Shown piece after piece: positions 4,882-11,127 of a stretch of DNA of 12,401 nucleotides (position 1 is the stretch's first letter; every line of letters starts with the position of its first letter). Under the pieces are notes generated by a model. The model was not told the DNA's origin. It saw only the letters and a program-made list of their open reading frames with translations, and did not search any database. This DNA is from JBLIOB01 sp047639575 (GTDB lineage: Bacteria; Bacteroidota; Bacteroidia; Flavobacteriales_D; Parvicellaceae): NCBI GenBank assembly GCA_047639575.1, contig JBLIOB010000112.1, positions 1 to 12,401 on the forward strand. Direction: 5' to 3'. The translations under genes were made by a program, and so were the position numbers.

Positions 4882-6015
4882 ATGATGCCAAAAAAACTAG
4901 TCAGCTACAGAAAATATTTACATGCCCATCCCGAATTGTCTGGATACGAGTTCAAGACATCAGCTTATATTCGTGAGGTTTTAGCTGCCTGTAGTTCAGC
5001 ACAATTTTATGAAGTTGCTAAAACAGGATTGTTGGTTCAATTTAAAGGTGAAAATCCCGAAAATCATGTTCTGCTTAGATGTGAACTAGACGCGTTACCA
5101 ATTCACGAAGCCCCAGGAAAGTGGACTAACTATGGATCAAATTCAGATGGAGTTTCGCACAAATGCGGACATGATGGTCACATGGCAATTTTAATGGGAG
5201 TAACAGAGCAACTTGAAAAACATCCGCCCAATGGAACGGTGAGTTTACTTTTTCAACCTGCTGAAGAAACCGGAATCGGATCCAATCTAGTAGTGAATGA
5301 TCCTGTTTTTAACAAAGTCTGTAAGCCCACCAAGGTTTTTGCTCTTCATAATATCCCCGGAAGAACCATGGGTGAAATAATCGTGAAGAATGGGGATTTT
5401 TCATCTTCAGTAATAAGTGCAAAGGTAGTTTTGAAAGGAAAAGCATCGCATGCTGCAGCGCCAGAAAATGGGGAGAACCCCATTTACATGATTAGCAAAT
5501 TTATCCAAACAGTTAAAGCAATGGAAAATCGTGATGTAGAAAGCGAAGAGTTTAGACTTTTAACTCCCATTTACGTTAAAGCCGGAAGTGAAGATTTTGG
5601 AATTAGTGCTTCGTACGGAGAATTGGGATACACAATGCGCGCTAAATCCCATGATCAATTAGATGCGTTAAAAAAAACATTTGAATTCTACGTTCTCAAT
5701 TCAGCTCGCTCAAAGGGCTTAACTGTAAACGTGTCTTGGTTAGCTGAATTTCGTGGCGTGAGAAATGCGGATCAAAGTGTCGAGATTATTAAGAAGGCGG
5801 GATTAGAATTAGGCTTGACTGTGTTTAATAAAGCAATTCCATATAGCTGGGGAGAAGATTTTGGTGTGTTTACTGAAAAATATTCAGGCGCAATGTTTGG
5901 TGTTGGAGCAGGTATTTCAACGCCACCGCTTCATGATAAAAATTACGACTTTCCAGATGAGATCATTGATACTTGTGTGAAGTTATTTATGAAAATAATA
6001 CAGAAAGCTCAATAG
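4882..6015 (+). CDS. M20D-family metal-dependent amidohydrolase (N-acyl-amino-acid deacylase type)
   Basis: Cytoplasmic metallo-hydrolase of the M20D group (HipO, indole-acetyl-amino-acid hydrolase, N-acetyldiaminopimelate deacetylase), expected to split an N-acyl amino acid into acid and free amino acid. Family landmarks are in order: HAHPELSG (14-21), metal ligands C95 and H97 in KCGHDGH, PAEE with E128/E129, H156 in LHNIPG, the lid domain starting near SSSVISAKVVLKGKASHAAAPE, and C-terminal H351 in PPLHDKNYDF. The length of 377 matches the family. Two ATGs, at 4882 and 4885, are equally possible starts; earlier in-frame codons overlap the acetyltransferase gene and are rejected. Whether it removes the group added by the neighbouring acetyltransferase or takes an external N-acyl amino acid cannot be told from sequence. 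Confidence 0.93.
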   Translation: MMPKKLVSYRKYLHAHPELSGYEFKTSAYIREVLAACSSAQFYEVAKTGLLVQFKGENPENHVLLRCELDALPIHEAPGKWTNYGSNSDGVSHKCGHDGHMAILMGVTEQLEKHPPNGTVSLLFQPAEETGIGSNLVVNDPVFNKVCKPTKVFALHNIPGRTMGEIIVKNGDFSSSVISAKVVLKGKASHAAAPENGENPIYMISKFIQTVKAMENRDVESEEFRLLTPIYVKAGSEDFGISASYGELGYTMRAKSHDQLDALKKTFEFYVLNSARSKGLTVNVSWLAEFRGVRNADQSVEIIKKAGLELGLTVFNKAIPYSWGEDFGVFTEKYSGAMFGVGAGISTPPLHDKNYDFPDEIIDTCVKLFMKIIQKAQ

Positions 6016-6017
6016 TC

Positions 6018-7166
6018 ATGTCAACATCCCGTATTGAAATTAGCCAAAGTGCATTGGCCAACAACTTGGATTTTGTAAGAAAAACAATAGGCGCAGAATG
6101 TGAACTGGTTGCAGTAATTAAAGGCAATGCATATGGGCATGGTATAGAAGTTTTTTCGTCTTTACTAGTTCGTTTGAGCGTAAGCAGTTTTGCTGTTTTT
6201 AGTGTGAGTGAAGCCAAAAGAGTTAATAGAGCCAAAACAAAGCTGGATCGACTTATTATAATGGGTGCTATATCAAAAGAAGAGTTGCCTTGGGCGATTT
6301 TAAATAATGTGGAAGTATTTGTATTCAATTGGGAGCGACTATTAGACATTACTAGCTCGGCTAAGGATTTGGGTGTAGTCGCTAAGATCCATATTGAGCT
6401 CGAAACAGGACTGAATAGAACTGGATTTTTAGATCAGGATTTAGAAAAGTTGATTGTCTTTATTAAAGGAAACGTTCAATTTCTGAAAATTTGTGGGACC
6501 TGTACACATTTGGCGGGTGCAGAAGATATTTCAAATTTTGATAGGATTAAACAACAAATTGATCAATTTAATCAAAAGCTAGCTAATTTAAATGAACAAA
6601 AGGTGTCTTACGGAAAATCACACATAGCTTGTTCTGCTGCTGTTATCAACTATCCAAAAACAATATTGGACATGGTTAGAGTGGGAATATTATTGTACGG
6701 TTTGTGGCCGAGTAAAGAGGTGAAAATGGCTTACTTAATGCGCTCAAAAAGTCGCATAGATCCTTTGAAAAGGGTGATAAGTTGGAAAAGCTATATCATG
6801 GAATTAAAACAGGTAACTGAAGGAGAATATGTTGGCTATGGCACTTCGTTTCTTGCTGAAGCTACCATGACATTAGCCATTGTTCCAGTTGGATATGCCA
6901 ATGGGTTTACGAGAACACTTAGTAATAAGGGAAAGGTCTTAATTAGAAATACTCGGGTAAGGATTATTGGAGTGATTAACATGAATTTAATTGCTGTGGA
7001 CGTTACCAATATAAGTGGCGTTTCCATTAATGACGAAGTGGTTCTAATCGGACAACAAGGGGAATATGAAATTAGTCTGGCTTCATTTGGAGATTTGAGT
7101 AACCAACTGAACTATGAACTTCTAACCAGACTTCCAATAGATATTCCAAGAGAAATTACCGGCTAA
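6018..7166 (+). CDS. Alanine-racemase-family PLP enzyme (broad or non-alanine substrate possible)
   Basis: Fold-type III PLP racemase of 382 residues, the normal alanine-racemase length. The N-terminal barrel has the cofactor lysine K35 in AVIKGNAYGHG. The C-terminal beta domain has the opposing catalytic tyrosine Y274 in VGYGTSF, then IVPVGYANGFTR and GKVLIRNTRVRIIGVINMNLIAVDV. The usual CMDQ before the domain end is replaced by NMNL, which differs from standard housekeeping Alr and may alter the substrate entry site. The ATG at 6018 is chosen because it follows the amidohydrolase stop by 2 bases and begins the normal MSTSRIEIS strand. A second, distantly related racemase follows. It may be the cell's Alr or a dedicated amino-acid racemase of this operon; context favours the latter. 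Confidence 0.9.
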   Translation: MSTSRIEISQSALANNLDFVRKTIGAECELVAVIKGNAYGHGIEVFSSLLVRLSVSSFAVFSVSEAKRVNRAKTKLDRLIIMGAISKEELPWAILNNVEVFVFNWERLLDITSSAKDLGVVAKIHIELETGLNRTGFLDQDLEKLIVFIKGNVQFLKICGTCTHLAGAEDISNFDRIKQQIDQFNQKLANLNEQKVSYGKSHIACSAAVINYPKTILDMVRVGILLYGLWPSKEVKMAYLMRSKSRIDPLKRVISWKSYIMELKQVTEGEYVGYGTSFLAEATMTLAIVPVGYANGFTRTLSNKGKVLIRNTRVRIIGVINMNLIAVDVTNISGVSINDEVVLIGQQGEYEISLASFGDLSNQLNYELLTRLPIDIPREITG

Positions 7167-7190
7167 TGTGAGCCTAAAAAACGCAAAGTA

Positions 7191-8297
7191 ATGGCAGAAT
7201 TAATCATTCATACGGATAAGATTAAAGAAAACATCAAATTCATGAGTTCTTACTTTAAAGAGCGCAACATTAATTGGAGTTTGATTACAAAAGTCTTTTC
7301 CGGCAATACAGAGTTTTTAAAGAAGATTTTAACGGATGATGTAATCAGCAATATTAATTCTGTGGGTGATTCAAGGTTAACTAGTCTAAAGAACCTAAAA
7401 GAGGTTAATCCTAAAATGAAAACCATATACATTAAGCCTCCAGCAGCAGTTTACGCTGACGAAATCATAAAGTATGCCGACATATCACTCAACACATCAT
7501 TTTCGACCATTGCAGCGCTCAATATAGCGGCTCAAAGAGCTCAGAAAATACACGAAATTATAATAATGATCGAGTTAGGCGAGTTGCGAGAAGGGGTTCA
7601 GCGGGATGACATAATTGAGTTTTACCAGAAGGTATTCCAATTGCCGAACATCGAAGTGATTGGTATCGGTTCTAATTTAGGTTGTATGTATGGAGTTGAG
7701 CCCACCTACGACAAGCTGCTTCAGCTATGTTTGTTTAAAGAGTTAATTTCAGCCAAATTCAATCGGGATCTGAAATTAATATCGGGTGGGACTTCAATTA
7801 CATTACCATCCTTAGAACGAAAATCAGTGCCAAATGATATCAACCATTTTAGAATAGGAGAGGCAGCTTTTTTTGGAATTAGTCCATTAAATAACCAACC
7901 GTTTAAAACACTTTTTACCGATACATTTGAATTTAAAGCAAATATTATTGAGCTAGAACACAAGAAAACGGTGCCGGAAGGAATTATAAGCGATGCAAAC
8001 ATTGGGCATACCTCAGAATATAATGAATCTCATTTAGGTGAATATTCATACAAAGCGATTCTTGATTTTGGGATGTTAGATGTGGACAAGGAAAATCTAT
8101 CATCTAATGACATGGATATTCAATTTGTAGGTATCACTTCAGATATGATCGTTATCGATATTGGAGATAATAAAAAGAACGCTGGGGAGGTAAAATATAA
8201 AGTGGGAGATGAAATTAGTTTCACACCAAACTATATGGCTGTTGCTAGGTTGTTAAATTCAAAGTTTATCGATAAAAAATTCATTCCAATAGATTAA
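7191..8297 (+). CDS. Ornithine-racemase-like PLP enzyme (Ala_racemase_N family)
   Basis: A 368-residue fold-type III PLP protein of the ornithine racemase/YhfX branch rather than classical Alr. The cofactor lysine is K34 in SLITKVFSGN. Branch markers are IELGELREGV (about 127-136), SGGTS (198-202, phosphate-binding loop) and RIGEAAFFG (221-229). The C-terminal domain does not resemble that of Alr. Known relatives interconvert L- and D-ornithine or other basic amino acids, but the substrate here is not determined by the motifs. It is the last gene of the operon, 24 bases after the previous racemase. Its TAA stop shares the tetranucleotide TTAA with the stop of the convergent gene, leaving no room for a terminator between them. 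Confidence 0.88.
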   Translation: MAELIIHTDKIKENIKFMSSYFKERNINWSLITKVFSGNTEFLKKILTDDVISNINSVGDSRLTSLKNLKEVNPKMKTIYIKPPAAVYADEIIKYADISLNTSFSTIAALNIAAQRAQKIHEIIIMIELGELREGVQRDDIIEFYQKVFQLPNIEVIGIGSNLGCMYGVEPTYDKLLQLCLFKELISAKFNRDLKLISGGTSITLPSLERKSVPNDINHFRIGEAAFFGISPLNNQPFKTLFTDTFEFKANIIELEHKKTVPEGIISDANIGHTSEYNESHLGEYSYKAILDFGMLDVDKENLSSNDMDIQFVGITSDMIVIDIGDNKKNAGEVKYKVGDEISFTPNYMAVARLLNSKFIDKKFIPID

Positions 8298-9088
8298 CCT
8301 AGAACCTCTTCAAATATCTTTTTGAAATCATCTAAATTCTCTAAGATACAGTCTTGATTGTTGCCAAGAAAAAATGGCTCACCCATTCGAATTATATTTT
8401 TTGCTTTTGTAAGATCCTTAGAAATATAGTATTCTCCAGATTCAATAAGGGCTATTTTAAAGAAATGCTGTTGCGACTCGCTTAGTAGCTCAAAGTTCTC
8501 TCCCAAATAATCAGACTTAATGCCGTCTAGACCTTTCGTTAAGTACTTTCTACCTTCCGTTCTATTCTTGTTTTTAATCTCGTAAAGTCCACGAAGAATA
8601 GTGACACCAACGTCATTTGGATCAAGTCTCGAAAGTTTTTTTAAAATGGAAGTAATCTTTCGATTGGCTCTTGGACTTTGATCCAACTGGTAATTATCTA
8701 TTTCTTCAGCTAAAATTAATTTAAGTTTTTCAAGATGTGTCTCTGAATCATCGCGATAAGCTAAATATTCATCCTTCCTTCTGTACTTAATCGCATAACT
8801 TAGACATTGTTTAAAGGCTTTTGGATAAGTGTCATGGAATTGATGGTCTCTGCTTATTTCATAGTAAGTAAGGGAAGCATATAAGTACGGTAACGGGTGT
8901 TTTTTAGTTTTATCCTTTTGCGTGTATTTAATACTTTTTTTAAGACATTTCTCATATTCCTCTTCAACAAATAGAACTAGTAGGTCAGCGTATTCCATCT
9001 CCTGAGCATTAGCTTGATACGTGAATAAAGTTCCGCTAATTGACAGGAAATAAAAAGTAAAAATAGATAAAAAAGAAAAGTGATACAT
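8294..9088 (-). CDS. Secreted helical-repeat-like hypothetical protein, 264 residues
   Basis: ATG at 9088 to TAA at 8296-8294. A hydrophobic N-terminus of about 20 residues ending in QANA|QEME looks like a Sec signal peptide with cleavage near residue 28; the start is lysine-poor but has a long hydrophobic core. The mature part is rich in helices with Tyr/Leu/Ala spacing reminiscent of TPR-type repeats (for example LPYLYASLTYYEISRD and VTILRGLYEIKNKNRTEGRKYLTKGL), so a periplasmic scaffold or binding protein is plausible. I do not recognise a family. It is transcribed towards the racemase operon, and the two genes overlap by four bases at their stops. The upstream gap carries a -7-like TAGTTTCTG but no clear -33 element. 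Confidence 0.82.
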   Translation of the reverse strand: MYHFSFLSIFTFYFLSISGTLFTYQANAQEMEYADLLVLFVEEEYEKCLKKSIKYTQKDKTKKHPLPYLYASLTYYEISRDHQFHDTYPKAFKQCLSYAIKYRRKDEYLAYRDDSETHLEKLKLILAEEIDNYQLDQSPRANRKITSILKKLSRLDPNDVGVTILRGLYEIKNKNRTEGRKYLTKGLDGIKSDYLGENFELLSESQQHFFKIALIESGEYYISKDLTKAKNIIRMGEPFFLGNNQDCILENLDDFKKIFEEVLG

Positions 9089-9192
9089 GTTTGTTTTTAA
9101 ATGTTGTTTCTACAGAAACTAATATAGTGAAAATAAAGATGAAATCAGATATAAACCTCTTTTAAATAACATTCGCTCCAAAAAATTATAGG

Positions 9193-9210
9193 AATTGCCT
9201 GTTGGCAATT
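9193..9210. repeat. Perfect 7-bp hairpin in the intergenic region
   Basis: AATTGCC-TGTT-GGCAATT can form a perfect 7-bp stem with a four-base loop. It lies 105 bases upstream of the secreted-protein gene on the opposite strand and about 100 bases before repeat copy B. No U-run follows directly on either strand, so it is not a convincing intrinsic terminator. Confidence 0.4.
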
Positions 9211-9306
9211 GATGCTTCGACCTTTTAGATAAGTTAATTGTACGACATCAGCAAAAGGTGAACTTATTGAGTTGACAAATTAAGATAGAGGTTTGATAAA
9301 AACTAT

Positions 9307-9467
9307 AAATCTTCTTCGAAAAAGTACGACATGTGTATCCCCGACTCCACCTCCGCTCTTCGAAGCATTGGCGAAGTAGAGTTGCTTAAGCAACATACTT
9401 CTTCAAGGCGGCTTGAGCTTCGGTGGACTCTGTCCACCTTACCAAGCCCATCAATAATATCATTTAT
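9307..9467. repeat. 161-bp palindrome-rich dispersed repeat, copy B
   Basis: Same orientation as copy A at 2671-2831, with five substitutions in 161 bases. Hairpins are better preserved here: perfect palindrome GTTGCTTAAGCAAC (9381-9394), GGTGGAC-TCT-GTCCACC (9422-9438), CTTCG...CGAAG (9358-9376) and TCAAG-GCGG-CTTGA (9403-9416). The identity with copy A stops at ATCATTTAT, three bases before the left end of the insertion sequence, so the element appears to have inserted at the repeat edge. The minus strand carries an open frame of 62 codons through the copy, which I do not call as a gene. Confidence 0.93.
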
Positions 9468-9470
9468 AAT

Positions 9471-9492
9471 GACGCTCCGCAATGTTGCCACT
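9471..9492 (+). repeat. Left terminal inverted repeat of the IS1595-type element
   Basis: Starts GACGCTCCGC and ends CCACT. It matches the right end in 16 of 22 positions and lies 51 bases before the transposase ATG. Confidence 0.75.
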
Positions 9493-9543
9493 GCGTAAAT
9501 AGTTTACGTAATGGGGTTGTTTATTTGTATAAAAACAAATCAG

Positions 9544-10452
9544 ATGAACATCATACAGGTTATGAAAGCTTATCAGGATGAAGCGTCTTGTCGGTTAAAA
9601 TTTAAAGCAGTTAGAGATAAGGCAGACGTGAGCTGCAAGAGTTGTGCAAGCAATGAACATTATTGGTTAAAGAGTAAATCGAAGTGCCAATGTAATTGTT
9701 GTCGGTTTCGAACAAGTTTAAGGAGTGGAACAATAATGGAATCATCGAAATTGCCCTTTCAATATTGGTTTATCGCAATGTATTTAATGAGTTCGACCAA
9801 GAAAAGTTGTTCTACATGCGAGATTCAGCGGCAATTAGGGCATAAAAGATATGAACCAATCTGGGCGATGATGCACAAAATTCGTTCAGCTATGGGTAAA
9901 CGCGACAAACGCTATTTGCTCAAAGAAACAATTGAGGTTGATGAAGGTTTTTTTGAAACAGTGGTACCAGAAGATCAGAAAGATGAACCCAGGAAAAGAG
10001 GGAGAGGGAGCCAGAAGCAAACCATGGCACTGGTATTTGCTGAAAGTGAGCTGGTGGAAAAAACAAAGAAGAACCGACCATCTAGGGCATGTAAATACTT
10101 TAAGATGGTTGTGATGCAATCTTTTGATGCTCAGACAGCCAAAGGAGTTATCTCCCGACATATTGAGAAAAATACAACCATGATAAGCGATGGCTATAAA
10201 ACTTACAAAGCCTTAGAGAAGGACTTTGAAAAGTTAATCACCCAAAAAATCACAGCAAACCAAGCTCATATCAAATTACCATGGGTCCACACCGCTATAG
10301 GAAATGCAAAGAAAGTACTACAAGGTATATTCCATCGGATTAATCCAGCTTTTCTTCAAAATTATTTAGATGAATTTTGTTATAAACTAAACCGTAGATA
10401 CTTCGGACTGAATATATTCGACAGAACCCTTGTTGCTTGTACATTGACATAA
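9544..10452 (+). CDS. IS1595-family (ISXO2-like) transposase
   Basis: DDE-type transposase of 302 residues, full family length. It has an N-terminal zinc ribbon with C31-x2-C34 and C50-x2-C53, the SGTIMESSKLPFQYWF segment, then the catalytic domain. Catalytic and family residues are D133 in IEVDEGFFE, D216 in MISDGYKTY, the H249/NAK region in VHTAIGNAKK, and E277 in YLDEFCYKLNRR. The frame extends back to an ATG at 9511, but the ATG at 9544 gives the usual MNIIQVMKAYQDEASC start and is preferred. No stop or frameshift interrupts it, so the element may still be active. Confidence 0.93.
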   Translation: MNIIQVMKAYQDEASCRLKFKAVRDKADVSCKSCASNEHYWLKSKSKCQCNCCRFRTSLRSGTIMESSKLPFQYWFIAMYLMSSTKKSCSTCEIQRQLGHKRYEPIWAMMHKIRSAMGKRDKRYLLKETIEVDEGFFETVVPEDQKDEPRKRGRGSQKQTMALVFAESELVEKTKKNRPSRACKYFKMVVMQSFDAQTAKGVISRHIEKNTTMISDGYKTYKALEKDFEKLITQKITANQAHIKLPWVHTAIGNAKKVLQGIFHRINPAFLQNYLDEFCYKLNRRYFGLNIFDRTLVACTLT

Positions 10453-10455
10453 TTT

Positions 10456-10477
10456 AGTGGTTAGTTAGCGGAGCATC
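10456..10477 (-). repeat. Right terminal inverted repeat of the IS1595-type element
   Basis: Read on the minus strand it starts GATGCTCCGC and ends CCACT, matching the left end in 16 of 22 positions. It begins three bases after the transposase stop. Confidence 0.75.
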
Positions 10478-10528
10478 ATTATAAATTATAACTAGTTATT
10501 ATAGTAAAGTGAATATTAACCGTAAAAA

Positions 10529-10561
10529 ATGAGTCTGAATTCGACTTCGCTTCAAACTCAT
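10529..10561. repeat. Hairpin with 11-base arms
   Basis: ATGAGTCTGAA (10529-10539) and TTCAAACTCAT (10551-10561) pair over 11 bases with one mismatch around an 11-base loop. No T-run follows on the plus strand. On the minus strand the bases after it are AT-rich (TTTTTTACGG), so it could terminate minus-strand transcription, but no minus-strand gene ends nearby. Confidence 0.45.
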
Positions 10562-10621
10562 CATCTCAATAGCGGCTGCTGCTAATTTTAATTAGAAAGT
10601 AAAGCGGACTTTGATTCGAAT

Positions 10622-10635
10622 TTTACATATGTAAA
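10622..10635. promoter_or_regulatory. Perfect 14-bp palindrome, possible protein-binding site
   Basis: TTTACATATGTAAA equals its reverse complement. It lies about 150 bases upstream of the small secreted-protein gene, and its left half recurs as TTTACATAT about 50 bases before that gene. It could be an operator; no regulator can be named. Confidence 0.3.
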
Positions 10636-10786
10636 TAACATGATTAAAACCGACACCGAATCGAATCATTTTAAGCCATTCTTCATGCCTTGTTTCGACA
10701 TTTCCATTACGTTATAATATTTCTGTTAAATTTTTTACATATCTTTCCATTTTGGTTTTTATTAACCTCCAATAACGCCCGCTAGA

Positions 10787-11086
10787 ATGCAATTAAAACG
10801 CTCAATTGTTAGAATTTCTATTCTCATTTTTTTCTTTGGATCAACAGCATATGCTCAAAACAATGTCAAGGTCGCAAAAGAAGGAACTTTTCAGTTAATT
10901 ACCAGTAATCCTAAAATTCAGGAAGTTTTCACGAACAGCATTCTTATTACTATTGAAGAGAACAGGAAAGAAAGCACAGTTGAATACTATAAGCTAAGTG
11001 AATATACTCAAGTAAAAATATTCCCTTACAACGTGATTAATGCGCCTGGTTTTAAACCAAGTACTGAGCTCTATACAGACAAGTAA
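10787..11086 (+). CDS. Small secreted hypothetical protein, 99 residues
   Basis: The ATG at 10787 opens a frame with a clear Sec signal peptide: MQLKRSIVR, then the hydrophobic core ISILIFFFGS and cleavage TAYA|QNN near residue 23. The mature part is about 76 residues, mixed alpha/beta, with no cysteine, lipobox or recognisable motif. It should be periplasmic or exported. It lies 41 bases upstream of the PKD-domain surface protein gene on the same strand, so the two may be transcribed together; the small protein could serve the export or attachment of its large neighbour, but nothing in its sequence proves this. The C-terminus is hydrophilic and not a type IX sorting domain. Confidence 0.78.
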   Translation: MQLKRSIVRISILIFFFGSTAYAQNNVKVAKEGTFQLITSNPKIQEVFTNSILITIEENRKESTVEYYKLSEYTQVKIFPYNVINAPGFKPSTELYTDK

Positions 11087-11127
11087 ACCATTTTAGTTTT
11101 ACCCACCTCATATATTTTACGATTCCT

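Larger units (their letters stand above)
9471..10477 (+). mobile_element. IS1595-family insertion sequence, about 1.0 kb, apparently intact
   Basis: The transposase gene is bounded by terminal inverted repeats. The left end begins GACGCTCCGC (9471) and the right end, read inwards on the minus strand, begins GATGCTCCGC (from 10477); 16 of the first 22 positions match, including a common CCACT at positions 18-22. The length of 1007 bases fits the family. Flanks are TTTATAAT on the left and ATTATAAA on the right: exact inverted copies of each other, and a 6/8 match as direct repeats. It is therefore unclear whether they extend the inverted repeats or are the 8-bp target duplication usual for the family. 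No second copy is in the window. Confidence 0.85.
10478..10786. other. Non-coding, structure-rich spacer between the IS and the secreted-protein genes
   Basis: No credible gene was found in 309 bases. It contains a long-arm hairpin (10529-10561), a perfect 14-bp palindrome (10622-10635) and an 8-bp inverted repeat TGATTCGA (10612-10619)/TCGAATCA (10661-10668) that encloses the palindrome. TTTACATAT from the palindrome recurs near 10735. This region must hold the promoter of the gene at 10787, but no consensus element stands out. Confidence 0.45.

Noticed and set aside
4404..8297. Operon as an ectoine synthesis or breakdown cluster (MarR, GNAT and M20 proteins suggested it)
   Set aside because: No diaminobutyrate aminotransferase, ectoine synthase or ectoine hydrolase is present, and two racemases have no place in those pathways.
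9193..9210. Hairpin as an intrinsic terminator
   Set aside because: No T-run follows the stem on either strand, and no gene ends nearby.
9272..9300. TTGACA-N17-GATAAA resembling an enterobacterial sigma-70 promoter
   Set aside because: Bacteroidota primary sigma factors use a different consensus, and no gene follows in the right place; it points into repeat copy B.
9303..9491. Minus-strand open frame of 62 codons through repeat copy B (an equivalent frame runs through copy A)
   Set aside because: Four of the five differences between the copies would be non-synonymous, the start lies inside the insertion sequence, and copy A lacks the start codon. It looks like a by-product of a structured repeat.
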